DNA of 64,000 nt from Niallia sp. FSL W8-0635 (GCF_038007965.1 NZ_JBBOYD010000001.1:846501-910500), one strand, 5' to 3'; shown: positions 10,080 through 20,444, counted from the first letter of the stretch. The notes: a model not told the origin generated them from the letters alone. Program-made: numbers and translations.

Positions 10080-13000
10080 ATGATTGGTCAAGAAAAAAAA
10101 GATAATCCACAAACAAAATATGTACAACACTTCTCAACCAGAATTCCATGGAAGGACAACGATTTTACTGGGAGAATTGATAACAACCCTAGATATAATG
10201 TAGCTGCTCAAGTAATCCCTAATATTGCAACATCCCGGGACTTGGAGTTTGAGGAAGAAAATAAAGGTAAAAGTTACGAGGAAGTAGGAGCAGTAAAAAT
10301 GCAAGACTGGATCACAGAGAACGCGGCGTTCATGAGTGATACCAAATTAGAAATTAAAATGAAGCATCCGTATAAAGAGGGAAATGCTAAATTCAAGCAT
10401 TTTGAAGAAACCTCTTTTGAAATGGACCCATATTCATTTTTATTGCGCCCCTTTGCATGGACATTAAAGGACAAAGCTAAAGAAAAACAAAATTATTACA
10501 ATTTTTATTTTGATTTAGACAAAACAGAACAAATGCTGAGCTGGCCAAGTTCCTGGGTGTCACATGGGGAATCTCAAAAAGGAATTTTCGATTACTTCTA
10601 TTCTGGAATTAAACCGCAAAAAACCTTAATTTTCCCTTATTACAAACAAGTGCCTTTTATCGATGATAATAGGCGTGTAATTGCGGGAATAGGAAGTATC
10701 ATATCAAATGTAGAACTTCGAGAATATGTGTCTGATGGAAGCAGTGATGAAAAAAACTATATTTGGGAGACAAATGCAGCTCACTCAATTAGAGTAGACG
10801 GTAAAGATGGCTTTTTAATGCCGTATCTAGAAATTTCAGATTTCGCAAAAAAACATCCTGATTTTGATGTAACGAGTGTCACAGTTTTTGAACCAGCAGG
10901 TTTTCGGGATGAATTCTCCTATGCAGCTGAATGGGTTAGCTATGATGCAGCTATTGATGTATTAAATCAGATGAAAACTGCACTAAAAAATATTGCTAAG
11001 CTTAAGCTAAAAGAAGCTAATCATGAATGGGTTAATGTACAACTTGAATATATTGATAAGCAATTAAAAAATGTTTGGAATCAACGTGGTATTTATCCAG
11101 GATTAGGTTCAATTTTATCAGCTTTCGGTGTTAGATATGGTTTCGATGTTGCTAAACATATTGATACCTCTGAAAACGACTTAATTTCTGAGTTGAAGTT
11201 ATACTTTTTAGGTGATAAAGAAACGGGTAACGAAAATCTAGATGACAGCTTAGCTGACAAAGAGGATGAGTTTTTTGGTTTACTTAAAGATGAAAACAAA
11301 ACTCGTTATTTTGAACTTTTGTCTCGATTGAATCTTTCTGTTGAACAAGCTATTTTTGCTTGGGGTAAACTGAAAAATAATGCAGTTGAGATAATTGAAA
11401 ATCCATACCGATTATACGAACTAACACGAAAAGAAAAGGACATTCATCAAATTACAATTTCTCAGATAGACAATGCAATGTTTGTTAATCCGTTAGTGGA
11501 AAATAATTATCCTCTAAAGAAACCAACCAAAATGAGAACGGAAAGTGATAAACGTCGTTTTAGGGCGATGGTAATTTTTGTATTAGTTCATGCTGCAAAT
11601 GAAGGCCATACTTTACTAAGCTTTGACCGTATTGTTGAAGAAATTAACAAGTTACCATTAGATAAAAGAACGGATTATCAAACAGAAAGAATTATAGGTG
11701 TCGTAGAGTTCTTACAGGATGGTGACTTATACGTTGATGAGGAAAACACCTACATCAAACTCATCGAATATCAAGAATATAAACAATTAGTAGGAGAGAT
11801 AGTAAATAGTCGTTTAGAAAATCGTTTGACGAATGATCAAACCTGGAGAAAAATTATTGACAATAAATTTGGGGAACTTGAAGAAAACAATGAAGAAAAT
11901 GATGAACGAGCACGTAATGAAAAGGCAATAGCATTAAGAACTCTCGAATCATCTAAGATATCTATCTTACTAGGAAGAGCTGGGACTGGTAAAACTAAAA
12001 CATTGGGAATCTTTGCATCCTCAAAAAAAGTAAAGTCTGGTGGGGTATTAGCATTAACTCCCACTGGGAAGGCAAGAGTTCAACTGGAGAATTCATTTAG
12101 GGACAATAGTATTGAGGCAGAGTTTATGACAGTAGCACAATTCCTAATTCGTTCTAACGGTTTCAGCTGGGACACAATGACTTATAAGATGCCTACTCGA
12201 CCTAGTTCAAGTATTTCCAAAACAGTGATTATCGATGAAAGTTCAATGCTGACAGAAGATATGTTCGCTGGCATACTCAAACTTGTGGATTCACATGCTG
12301 AGAGAATTATATTTGTAGGGGATCCCAATCAATTACCACCAATAGGAGCAGGACGACCATTTGTTGATTTGATAAATTACTTAGAGATGGAAGACCCAGA
12401 TAAGGTCGCAACACTGAAAACTGAGATGAGACAGGGTTCCGGTGGCGATGATTTATCCTTTGCTCAAATATTCTCTAATTTGGATTTGTTGGATAAAGAT
12501 GTAATTTATCGTATTCAAAATAATGAAACAGATGACCGCCTAAAATATATTCAATACAGCGATTTAAACGAATTAGAAAAAGTGTTCTTTAAGGAATTGG
12601 TTGAAATCAATGACATGACTACTGAAGATGATATTGATGGATTCAATAAAAGTTTAGGTGCGGAGAAAAACGGTATTTATACAAAATATAATACTGGTAA
12701 ACATATCGAAGACTGGCAAGTCCTATCACCAACTAAATATATTGGGGCAGGAAGTTATTATTTAAATAACCAAATCCATCAGAAATATCGACAGGAAATA
12801 GTTGAAAACTGGAAAAAGTGGGAAAAGAGAAATAAATATAAACCGCAATCTGTTCAAAATATTGTTTTAGGTGACAAAGTTATTTCGAATAGAAATGAAA
12901 TTAGAAAAGCCTGGGATAAAACAGAAGAATATATAGCAAATGGTGAACTTGGGATTTTAAGCAGAGCCAAAAAGAATGGTGATTATCCTGCCTCATATAG

Positions 13001-13730
13001 TTTTCGTTTCGGCTCATTTGAAGGAAAGTTATTCTCGTATACAAAAAGGGATTTTGGTGGAGAAAATAGCGATTCTAAACTAGAACTTGCATATTCTCTT
13101 ACCGTTCATAAGTCACAAGGTTCAGGTTTTGGCAAAACAATCGTAATCATTAACGGTAAAAGTTCAATTATTACAAAAGAACTTTTGTATACTGCGTTTT
13201 CTCGTCAAAAAGAACGACTAACTGTAATAAGTGATTTGCCGATTCAAGAATTAATTAAGTATGCCAATGACTGGCATTCGGATACGAAACAACGTTATAC
13301 GGATTTATTTGTGGCTCCAAATATCATTGAAATTGAATCAAATAACCAAAAACGGTTCTTTGAAGAAAAATTGATTCATAAAACAATTCGTGGTGAAATG
13401 GTAAGATCTAAGTCTGAAGTAATAGTGGCTAATATACTAGATAAGATGAATATCGAGTATTTCTATGAAAAACCAATAGAAGTTAATGGTAAAACCTATT
13501 TACCTGATTTTACTTTACGCTATCAAGGGAAAACAGCATATTTAGAACACCTAGGAATGTTAGGAATTAAATCATATGAAAAAGATTGGGACAAGAAAAG
13601 AGCAAATTATGAAAGTGTTGGAATATCAGAAGCACATGGAAACCTGATAATTACAAAGGATGGATTAGATGGTAGTTTGGATGCAACGTTAATAGAGAGT
13701 AAAATTGAAGCATGGATTAAAAATAGTTAA
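10080..13730 (+). CDS. RecD/TraA-like SF1 helicase with C-terminal PD-(D/E)XK-like nuclease domain
   Basis: 1216 residues with an AGGAGGAG site before the ATG. Residues 1-600 are a large alpha/beta region I do not recognise. The SF1B core has Walker A GRAGTGKTKT (~632-641), TPTGKARVQL, IIDESSMLTEDMF (~716), GDPNQLPPIGAGRPF (~747) and TVHKSQGSGFGKT (~1008), all typical of RecD2/TraI-like 5'-3' DNA helicases. The C-terminal ~110 residues read RSKSEVIVANILDK, then YLPDFTL, then AYLEHLGM. This E...D...E-H-x-G pattern is seen in restriction-endonuclease-like domains fused to helicases. It stands alone between a 900-bp gap and its own terminator, so it appears to be a one-gene unit. Helicase plus nuclease suggests degradation of invading DNA, which is inference. 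Confidence 0.85.
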   Translation: MIGQEKKDNPQTKYVQHFSTRIPWKDNDFTGRIDNNPRYNVAAQVIPNIATSRDLEFEEENKGKSYEEVGAVKMQDWITENAAFMSDTKLEIKMKHPYKEGNAKFKHFEETSFEMDPYSFLLRPFAWTLKDKAKEKQNYYNFYFDLDKTEQMLSWPSSWVSHGESQKGIFDYFYSGIKPQKTLIFPYYKQVPFIDDNRRVIAGIGSIISNVELREYVSDGSSDEKNYIWETNAAHSIRVDGKDGFLMPYLEISDFAKKHPDFDVTSVTVFEPAGFRDEFSYAAEWVSYDAAIDVLNQMKTALKNIAKLKLKEANHEWVNVQLEYIDKQLKNVWNQRGIYPGLGSILSAFGVRYGFDVAKHIDTSENDLISELKLYFLGDKETGNENLDDSLADKEDEFFGLLKDENKTRYFELLSRLNLSVEQAIFAWGKLKNNAVEIIENPYRLYELTRKEKDIHQITISQIDNAMFVNPLVENNYPLKKPTKMRTESDKRRFRAMVIFVLVHAANEGHTLLSFDRIVEEINKLPLDKRTDYQTERIIGVVEFLQDGDLYVDEENTYIKLIEYQEYKQLVGEIVNSRLENRLTNDQTWRKIIDNKFGELEENNEENDERARNEKAIALRTLESSKISILLGRAGTGKTKTLGIFASSKKVKSGGVLALTPTGKARVQLENSFRDNSIEAEFMTVAQFLIRSNGFSWDTMTYKMPTRPSSSISKTVIIDESSMLTEDMFAGILKLVDSHAERIIFVGDPNQLPPIGAGRPFVDLINYLEMEDPDKVATLKTEMRQGSGGDDLSFAQIFSNLDLLDKDVIYRIQNNETDDRLKYIQYSDLNELEKVFFKELVEINDMTTEDDIDGFNKSLGAEKNGIYTKYNTGKHIEDWQVLSPTKYIGAGSYYLNNQIHQKYRQEIVENWKKWEKRNKYKPQSVQNIVLGDKVISNRNEIRKAWDKTEEYIANGELGILSRAKKNGDYPASYSFRFGSFEGKLFSYTKRDFGGENSDSKLELAYSLTVHKSQGSGFGKTIVIINGKSSIITKELLYTAFSRQKERLTVISDLPIQELIKYANDWHSDTKQRYTDLFVAPNIIEIESNNQKRFFEEKLIHKTIRGEMVRSKSEVIVANILDKMNIEYFYEKPIEVNGKTYLPDFTLRYQGKTAYLEHLGMLGIKSYEKDWDKKRANYESVGISEAHGNLIITKDGLDGSLDATLIESKIEAWIKNS

Positions 13731-13737
13731 TTTATAA

Positions 13738-13811
13738 AAAGGTCTGTTTAGACAAAGGTGTACATAATCAAAGAATGAGATATGTTCTCTTCGTCTAATA
13801 CAGGCCTTTAT
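13738..13811 (+). terminator. Long hairpin terminator after the RecD-like gene
   Basis: AAGGTCTGT and TTAGAC (left) pair with GTCTAA and ACAGGCCTT (right) across a ~40-nt loop, starting a few bases after the stop codon and followed by a T-rich stretch. Confidence 0.6.
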
Positions 13812-13955
13812 TGTTGTAAATTGACTATTATCTAACTAACTATCATGCATGTTAAGTAACGATAGATTATATCTTTTAATAGAAAAATATATTTTTAAAT
13901 TCCTTATGGATAATTATCATGCTTAAATTCAGAACATTCAATACAAGCAAATAGA

Positions 13956-13971
13956 TGTATGGTAAAATATT
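13956..13971 (+). promoter_or_regulatory. Candidate extended -10 promoter for the sacsin-helicase gene
   Basis: TGTATGGTAAAATATT holds a TGG-TAAAAT extended -10. The same 16 bases recur at 49011-49026 before the DUF2075 helicase gene, and both copies are followed by TTCGGAGGTC. No convincing -35 is visible. Confidence 0.45.
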
Positions 13972-14044
13972 ACTATAAAATAGTTGATTATATTCATTCG
14001 GAGGTCAGGCATCGTCTTCAGTATTATTTTAGGAGGAAGTAATT

Positions 14045-17000
14045 ATGATTATCCAGGAAAATAAATATTTTGAGCAATTATCAAAACATAGATCTGGTCT
14101 AGCTGACGCACTAGATGACCCTGCTTTACGAGGGGTTAAAACTAGTGTTGTCGAGAAGTATTCAGATCAGGCACATTTTATTTACGAGTTGCTCCAAAAT
14201 GCTGATGATGCTAAAGCGACATCAGCTCGTTTTGAGTTACATAAGGATTATTTAATTTTTGCCCACAACGGAACACGGCGATTTTCTATATCGGATCCAG
14301 ATAAAGACTCTGAAAAGGGTATGTTAGGTGATATTAATGCAATAACATCTATCGCCAACTCTAATAAACTTGAATCCTCAATAGGAAAATTCGGAGTTGG
14401 GTTTAAGTCTGTGTTTCAGTATACCTCAACACCCCATATTTTCGACCCAAATATCTTTTTTAAAATAGAACGGTTTATCGTCCCAAAACTAATTAATGAA
14501 GATTTTTCAGAGAGAAGGGCAGAGGAGACACTTTTTGTTTTTCCTTTTGATCACCCTGAGAGAGGGCCAGAAGAGGCATATGAAGATATTTCAGAAAAAC
14601 TTCGTTCATTAGATTATCCACTCTTGTTTCTTTCAAATCTTAAAGGGATTTCTTTCAAAATCTCAGATACTATAGGATTATATCGCAAAAGCACTTTACA
14701 AAAGGAGAAATTCACTGAAACCAGTGCCGAGTTAATCTCCCTAATACAAAATGACGGTGATGAACATTATGAGGACAAACTATGGTTGTTTTCGCGTGAA
14801 AATGGAGATGGCCATGCATATTCAGTAGGTTTCGTTCTTGATAAGGAAGAAAATCTGACTGCAATACAACATCCAGCATTTTGTTTCTTTCCTACAAAGG
14901 AAGTAACAGGTCTAAACTTTATACTTCATGCACCATTCTTGCTTACTGACAGCCGGGAAGGTATTCGGGCTGGTGTTCCGCATAATATGAAAATGATAGA
15001 AATGTTAGCAGATTTGGCGGCAGACAGTCTTGTTTATCTTAGGGATATTGGACTAGTAAAAGGCCATCCCCTCATTACTGATGAGATATTTGATATTATT
15101 CCATATGATGAAAGTAAATTTAGTGATACAAACGATAAAAGAAAAATTTCGTTCAAGCCATTCTATACTTCTATACAGGAAAAGATGAGTAATTATGAGT
15201 TGCTACCAGCTGTGGATGGCTACGTTTCAAAGGACAATGCATACTGGGCGTTTGTACCTCAAATTGCGGAACTTTTTTCAGACAATCAGTTGGCTACACT
15301 AGCCAGAAATCTAAAAGCAAAATGGGTTTTCACATCGTTTGGACGGCAAGAAACGCAGCGTAAAAATAAGTCACTGACTGATTATATTGAGTCAATAACA
15401 TCTGTTTGGATTGATGAAAAGGATATTATTGAAGGATATGATGACATTATCGTGGGTATTAATAGTGATTTTATTGAGGCACAACAAGTTTCTTGGCTAC
15501 ATAAGTTCTACCAGTGGGTTTCTGAAACAAAGGGAAGAACTGATTTGATTAAACAGAAACCAATTTTTCTTAATCATGAAAGAAATGCAATGGCTGCTCT
15601 TGATGAAAATGACCAAGTTGTGTTATTTTTACCAACCGATACAGATGGATATAACACCGTGTTACCTGAGATATTAGAAAATAATGGTACCGCCGATTTT
15701 CTTAAACAGCTAGGAGTTGATCGTCCATCAACGCGAGATGAAATATATAATCATATTCTTCCGCTTTATAAAGATAACCATGAGGGAATTGACACCACTC
15801 AACATTTTCTGAAATTCTTTGACTATTATAAAGAATGTCCGAAAACAGAAGTAGATGATTTTATTAGACTCATAAAAGAATGTGCGTTTATTAAATACCG
15901 GTCTGCTGATAATGATACTATTTATCGTGGCAAAGCAAGTAATCTTTATTTACCAACCGATGACCTTAGGATATGGTTTCAGGCTAAATTAGATACTAAA
16001 TTCATAGAATTTGGTGAGTACTTAAAATTAGTTGGTGAAAGCAATAAAGAGGATTTAATCCGTTTTTTTACTGACCTTGGAGTGAAGGATGAGCCGCGGG
16101 TTTTATTACGTGAATTGAGTTATGAAGAAGCTAAAAAAATTCGTGATTATTGGCCTGATTATACTAGATATAGGAAATGGGAAGAAAAGTATATAGATGG
16201 AAGTAAAGAAATAATAGAATATCTAATACAAGAGCAAAATGTTGAATTATCCATCATGATTTGGAATCAGTTATTAAAGTATGTTGAATATGGCTATTCT
16301 TATAATGGTATTAGAAGTATTTTTAATGGCGCATATAAGTACTTTTACCGTAACCCAAGGTCAATGGTGTTTGATTCGAGTGAAGCTATCAGACTTCGTA
16401 CAGCGCCATGGCTGCTTAATAGAGATGGGCATTTTATGGCAGCAGGGGAACTAACGGTACAAACCCTATCTCAGCAATATAATACGTCAATAGACGAGGC
16501 AGTGGAGCTTATTAATTATTTGAAGATTCAAGATCATATTGAAGATAGTGAGTATGTCAATGATGGTTTAACTGATGAACAGCGTACGAAAATTGAACTG
16601 GCTGAAGCCCTATCCGATATTCCACTCGAAGAAATTAAGTTGTTTGCGGAACAATATCGCGCAAAAAAAATTAACACAACAAAGGTTGATGGTGACGAAA
16701 CTGATAATATTCTAGAAAACTCTGCTGTTACTCGTATAGCAAAAGAAATCACTAAACGAGCTGTTTCTGATTCAAAAGCAAAGGAAACTACTCCTACTAA
16801 TGCTCAAGCGATGACAGATTCTGACGAGGATGATTACACGAAACCTTCTATTAATTTTAGCAAAAAAATTGAGCAAGCAAAACAACGTAGCGCAAGTGAA
16901 ATAGCAGAAATTGCTTATCTTGATGAATTGACACAAAAAGCGTTAAAGGCAGATAAATACTCATTCGGATGGTTTAAAGCTTTACTTGAATTGGAATCGC

Positions 17001-18790
17001 TCAATAGTGGAGAAAACAAGACCAATAGTAGAGAAATTTCCATAACTTTCTCAAAGGTTGAACAGGAGCAAGGTACTTCACGAACCCTAATTTTAAAACA
17101 CCCAAGTCGCTATATACCACAATCTATGGAAGACCTTGCGGATATTCCTCTTGAACTACATTTTGCAGATCAATCGATAATCAAAGTAGCAATTGAAGTT
17201 GTAAATGTAAAATCATACACGTTAAGGGTAAAATTAAGGACAAATGCACAGATTGACGGAATAGATTTATCATTAGTCACTGAGGCAAGAATCGAGGCAA
17301 AGAATCCTGTGTTTCTATTGGAGGAACTAAAGAATGCCTTTAATAAACTTGATTTCGATGACTCCTATGATATGCAGAACAATCTCTGTGAAAATATCGA
17401 ATTTGTATTTGGGCCACCTGGAACAGGGAAGACAACACACTTAGCGGGAGAGGTTATTCTTCCTCTTATGCAAAAAGAGGAAAACTTGAAAGTTCTTGTT
17501 TTGACTCCGACAAACAAAGCGGCTGATGTTCTTGTGCGTCGACTAATGGAGATGGATAAAGATCAAAGTTATGCGGACTGGCTTGTCCGATTTGGCGCAA
17601 CGAATGACAGTGAAATCGAGCAGAGCGGAGTTTTTCGTGATAAGACTATCGATATTCGGTCCTTTCCAAGACATGTAACTGTCACGACAATCGCTCGTTT
17701 TCCTTATGATTATTTTCTTCCAGAAGGAGATACGAGACTTCATTTGAGTGCGCTTAAGTGGGACTATATAATTATTGATGAAGCGTCCATGATACCTTTG
17801 GTAAACATCATTTATCCACTGTATAAGAAGACACCTGAGAAGTTTATAATAGCTGGGGATCCATTCCAGATTGAACCAATTACAACTGTCGATATTTGGA
17901 AAAATGAAAACATTTACACTCTGGTAGAGCTTGATTCATTTACTAAACCAACAACAATACCCAACCCGTATCCTGTCAAGCTTCTAACCACACAATATAG
18001 AAGTACTCCTGAAATTGGAGAAGTGTTTAGTCAGTTTGCATACGGAGGTGTATTACAGCATAATCGTACCGAAGATAGCAGGCGACCTTTAGGTATTGAG
18101 GATTCAATTGATATAAAACCTATCAATATTATAAAATTTCCGGTGAGTAAGTATGAGAGCGTATTTCGACCGAAACGGCTACAAAGTAAAAGTAATTATC
18201 AGGTGTACTCCGCACTTTTTGCATTCGAGTTCGTAAAGTACATGTCTACACTCATTGAACAGGCTAATGGAGATGAGTTTTTTCGAATAGGTTTAATTGC
18301 ACCATATCGTGCTCAGTCTGACTTGATTGATAAGTTAATGGCATCATTCACATTCCCTAAGAATATTGATGTTCAAGTAGGGACAATCCATGGATTCCAA
18401 GGTGACGAATGTGACATCATAATTGCCCTATTTAATCCGCCACCGTCTATATCGGCATCAAAGCATATGTTTCTTAATAAACTTAATATTGTAAATGTAT
18501 CTATTAGTAGAGCTAGGGATTATTTGTTTATACTTATGCCAAATGATGATACGGAGAATGTAGAAAACCTTGCAATGATAAAGAGAGTAGAAGATCTATG
18601 CAAGGAACAGCCGAACTGGATTGAGCAGGAATCCCATTATATCGAAGAAGTAATGTTCGGTAGCAGCAACTATCTGGAGGATAATTCGTTTTCAACAAGC
18701 CATCAATTGGTAAACGTATATGGAAAGCCTGAAAAACGTTATGAAGTTAGAAGTGAAGACAATGCTGTTGATGTTCAGATACATGATTAG
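14045..18790 (+). CDS. Sacsin-type GHKL ATPase fused to SF1 (UPF1-like) helicase
   Basis: 1581 residues with strong TTAGGAGGAAG site. The N-terminus is a GHKL (HSP90/histidine-kinase-like) ATPase of the sacsin type: the N box FIYELLQNADDAKAT (~45-59, with Asn52) and the G2 box IGKFGVGFKSVFQY (~113-126), followed by a ligand region with PAFCFFPTKEVTG and TDSREGIRAG. Residues ~330-1100 are an unrecognised scaffold with a disordered, charged segment near 880-940. The C-terminus is an SF1 helicase: Walker A GPPGTGKTTH (~1123), IIIDEASMIPL (~1241), GDPFQIEP, TTQYRSTPE, GTIHGFQGDECDI and VNVSISRARDYLF (~1482). Two distinct ATPase modules in one chain suggest a sensor-plus-effector machine. A stand-alone defence gene is likely from the island context. 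I cannot name the system. Confidence 0.85.
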   Translation: MIIQENKYFEQLSKHRSGLADALDDPALRGVKTSVVEKYSDQAHFIYELLQNADDAKATSARFELHKDYLIFAHNGTRRFSISDPDKDSEKGMLGDINAITSIANSNKLESSIGKFGVGFKSVFQYTSTPHIFDPNIFFKIERFIVPKLINEDFSERRAEETLFVFPFDHPERGPEEAYEDISEKLRSLDYPLLFLSNLKGISFKISDTIGLYRKSTLQKEKFTETSAELISLIQNDGDEHYEDKLWLFSRENGDGHAYSVGFVLDKEENLTAIQHPAFCFFPTKEVTGLNFILHAPFLLTDSREGIRAGVPHNMKMIEMLADLAADSLVYLRDIGLVKGHPLITDEIFDIIPYDESKFSDTNDKRKISFKPFYTSIQEKMSNYELLPAVDGYVSKDNAYWAFVPQIAELFSDNQLATLARNLKAKWVFTSFGRQETQRKNKSLTDYIESITSVWIDEKDIIEGYDDIIVGINSDFIEAQQVSWLHKFYQWVSETKGRTDLIKQKPIFLNHERNAMAALDENDQVVLFLPTDTDGYNTVLPEILENNGTADFLKQLGVDRPSTRDEIYNHILPLYKDNHEGIDTTQHFLKFFDYYKECPKTEVDDFIRLIKECAFIKYRSADNDTIYRGKASNLYLPTDDLRIWFQAKLDTKFIEFGEYLKLVGESNKEDLIRFFTDLGVKDEPRVLLRELSYEEAKKIRDYWPDYTRYRKWEEKYIDGSKEIIEYLIQEQNVELSIMIWNQLLKYVEYGYSYNGIRSIFNGAYKYFYRNPRSMVFDSSEAIRLRTAPWLLNRDGHFMAAGELTVQTLSQQYNTSIDEAVELINYLKIQDHIEDSEYVNDGLTDEQRTKIELAEALSDIPLEEIKLFAEQYRAKKINTTKVDGDETDNILENSAVTRIAKEITKRAVSDSKAKETTPTNAQAMTDSDEDDYTKPSINFSKKIEQAKQRSASEIAEIAYLDELTQKALKADKYSFGWFKALLELESLNSGENKTNSREISITFSKVEQEQGTSRTLILKHPSRYIPQSMEDLADIPLELHFADQSIIKVAIEVVNVKSYTLRVKLRTNAQIDGIDLSLVTEARIEAKNPVFLLEELKNAFNKLDFDDSYDMQNNLCENIEFVFGPPGTGKTTHLAGEVILPLMQKEENLKVLVLTPTNKAADVLVRRLMEMDKDQSYADWLVRFGATNDSEIEQSGVFRDKTIDIRSFPRHVTVTTIARFPYDYFLPEGDTRLHLSALKWDYIIIDEASMIPLVNIIYPLYKKTPEKFIIAGDPFQIEPITTVDIWKNENIYTLVELDSFTKPTTIPNPYPVKLLTTQYRSTPEIGEVFSQFAYGGVLQHNRTEDSRRPLGIEDSIDIKPINIIKFPVSKYESVFRPKRLQSKSNYQVYSALFAFEFVKYMSTLIEQANGDEFFRIGLIAPYRAQSDLIDKLMASFTFPKNIDVQVGTIHGFQGDECDIIIALFNPPPSISASKHMFLNKLNIVNVSISRARDYLFILMPNDDTENVENLAMIKRVEDLCKEQPNWIEQESHYIEEVMFGSSNYLEDNSFSTSHQLVNVYGKPEKRYEVRSEDNAVDVQIHD

Positions 18791-18888
18791 TTAAGGATAT
18801 AAACAATTAGAAATGTGGGGGTGGGCCTCTTCTTCACAGTAGATCCGTCCCCATGATACCGAAGCTGGATACACGTAGGTTATATAGT

Positions 18889-18932
18889 GGCTACACAAAG
18901 GATATATAAAGGATACATATTGGATACATAAA
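18889..18932. repeat. Four tandem 11-bp direct repeats (GGATACATAAA type)
   Basis: Units GGCTACACAAA, GGATATATAAA, GGATACATATT and GGATACATAAA lie end to end without spacing. A looser fifth GGATACACGTA lies at 18876-18886. The 11-bp period is close to one helical turn, as in iterons or cooperative protein sites. It lies in the gap between the sacsin-helicase gene and the replication-relaxation region. Confidence 0.7.
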
Positions 18933-18955
18933 ACCCAAAATAACTTACAAGTGAC

Positions 18956-19001
18956 AGGGAACAGCATACCTTTAGTTTCATAGGTAAGTGTTCCCTTTTT
19001 T
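18956..19001. terminator. Intrinsic terminator between convergent genes
   Basis: AGGGAACA (18956-18963) pairs with TGTTCCCT (18989-18996), with a further ACCT/AGGT pairing inside, followed by six T. It ends the plus-strand helicase transcript and faces the minus-strand gene ending at 19011. Confidence 0.75.
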
Positions 19002-19010
19002 GTTTGATTC

Positions 19011-19313
19011 CTAATTATATTCTTTCTCCCTCAATTCCTTCATTGCAGCCATTACCTTGTCTAAATCCTGATCCAGAATATGACATGGATAGATTGCTCT
19101 AATATCTCCATTCTTTCTTGCCCTTTCAAAATTTTCCTCTTCACCATACTGCACAAATGGAACACAAGCCTTATGGATGTTGCCAGGTTCAGCTGTATGC
19201 CAGTGTACAGTTCCATAAAATATTCGATAGTAACGTTTTTTTCCTTTTAATTCGCCATGACTTGATGGAATAAGCTTGAATTCCCATTCTTGATAAGTTG
19301 GTTCTTTCTCCAA
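19011..19313 (-). CDS. Small hypothetical protein
   Basis: 100 residues if translation starts at the TTG at 19313, which has GGAGAGGTG at the right spacing. A GTG at 19322 overlaps that site and is less likely. Charged, no membrane segment, with HWHTAEPGNIHKACVPFVQY in the middle and a final LREKEYN. I do not recognise a family. It is preceded by a hairpin-containing 240-bp intergenic region and is the only minus-strand gene here besides the one at 22208. Possibly a cargo gene of the mobile element. Confidence 0.55.
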   Translation of the reverse strand: MEKEPTYQEWEFKLIPSSHGELKGKKRYYRIFYGTVHWHTAEPGNIHKACVPFVQYGEEENFERARKNGDIRAIYPCHILDQDLDKVMAAMKELREKEYN

Positions 19314-19388
19314 TAATATCACCTCTCCACTTGAATTAAAGTAATTATAATCCGTATCGAATTTAAGAACAAAGCCGATATTCCGAGA

Positions 19389-19424
19389 TTTTCCCTATAG
19401 CATTCCTATACTGCCTATAGGAAA
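19389..19424. promoter_or_regulatory. Inverted repeat, possible operator
   Basis: TTTCC(C)TATAG faces CTATAGGAAA across ~14 bases, with a single bulged C. It lies between two divergent genes (minus gene starting near 19313 and plus HTH gene at 19614), where an operator would be expected. Confidence 0.4.
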
Positions 19425-19613
19425 TTCTCTCGTTATCTAACAATCCCATTGATTTTGAATTTTCTTTTTCCCTAACATGGCGGAGTGATAAATTGGAAAA
19501 AATTGCGAGGGAATTTTATGAATGTGCTGCCGATAACCATTTTGTAGCACAGAAGAACCTTAAAAATTACTTCACATGTGCTCACGAAACATAGATAGGA
19601 GGTGGAAATAAAT

Positions 19614-20282
19614 ATGGCTCAACTTAAAATTGGCGAATTTTCCAAGAAGGTTGGTAAGCATAGCAATACGGTTGCTAACTGGTTCAATCAACTACACGAA
19701 TTAAAGCTTCACTGTGTGAACAGGTCTCCTTTAACTGGAGAAAAGGTATACGATGAGTTGGATTTACAAGTCGCACTTCATATCAAGGAGCTAAGGGATA
19801 AAAAGGTTAGTATTAATGAAATATTTGAAGATATTAGTAATCATTGTAATCTGAGATATACCAGTGTAGATGACTCACTTGATGAAGTTGGAGAGCTCAA
19901 TTCAGATTACGAGCGGTTAAAAATGGAATTGCTTTACATCGTGCAAGATATTTTAAGTGAAAGTTTATGGGATGAATTTGAAACCATAAGAGAAAAGCTC
20001 GAATCATTTATAAATGGATTACCTAGCATGATGGACGAGCGACATAATAGAATAAAAGATTTATTGGCCGTTAGAAGAATTGAAGCGGAGTTAGAAACAG
20101 AAGCACTTCACAAGTGGTCCACTGAGCCAGTGTCAGTCCGTATAAAACGTGGTTTTTTCTTTAATAAGGAAGAAAACATTGAAGCACGTAACCAATATGT
20201 AAAGGGTTATATCATGAAAAACTTAGAGGAGCGTACTTTAAAAACAATTACATTCCAGGATGACCGGGAAACCCCTTCTTAA
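19614..20282 (+). CDS. MerR-like helix-turn-helix DNA-binding protein of a mobile element
   Basis: 222 residues from the ATG at 19614, which follows AGGAGGTGG by 7 bases. An in-frame GTG at 19602 lies inside that ribosome site and is rejected. The N-terminus LKIGEFSKKVGKHSNTVANW followed by GEKVYDELDL and a LRDKKVSINEIFEDI segment matches the MerR-type winged helix that selects operator DNA. The rest (~80-222) is helical and charged, suited to dimerisation. It sits 160 bp before the replication-relaxation gene and may control it or act in partition. Regulator of the element is the best guess. Confidence 0.65.
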   Translation: MAQLKIGEFSKKVGKHSNTVANWFNQLHELKLHCVNRSPLTGEKVYDELDLQVALHIKELRDKKVSINEIFEDISNHCNLRYTSVDDSLDEVGELNSDYERLKMELLYIVQDILSESLWDEFETIREKLESFINGLPSMMDERHNRIKDLLAVRRIEAELETEALHKWSTEPVSVRIKRGFFFNKEENIEARNQYVKGYIMKNLEERTLKTITFQDDRETPS

Positions 20283-20444
20283 GCACTTATATTAAGTGAA
20301 CAATTACGGTTACTGAGTAACTGTGCATTCTACCTCGTTATATTTAGAGAAGTACTTGCTGAATCAAGAATAGTGAGTACTTCAGGGCAAAAAAACTAAC
20401 TAGAACTATATATGTATAAAATTAATTAGAGAGGAGCCAATATT

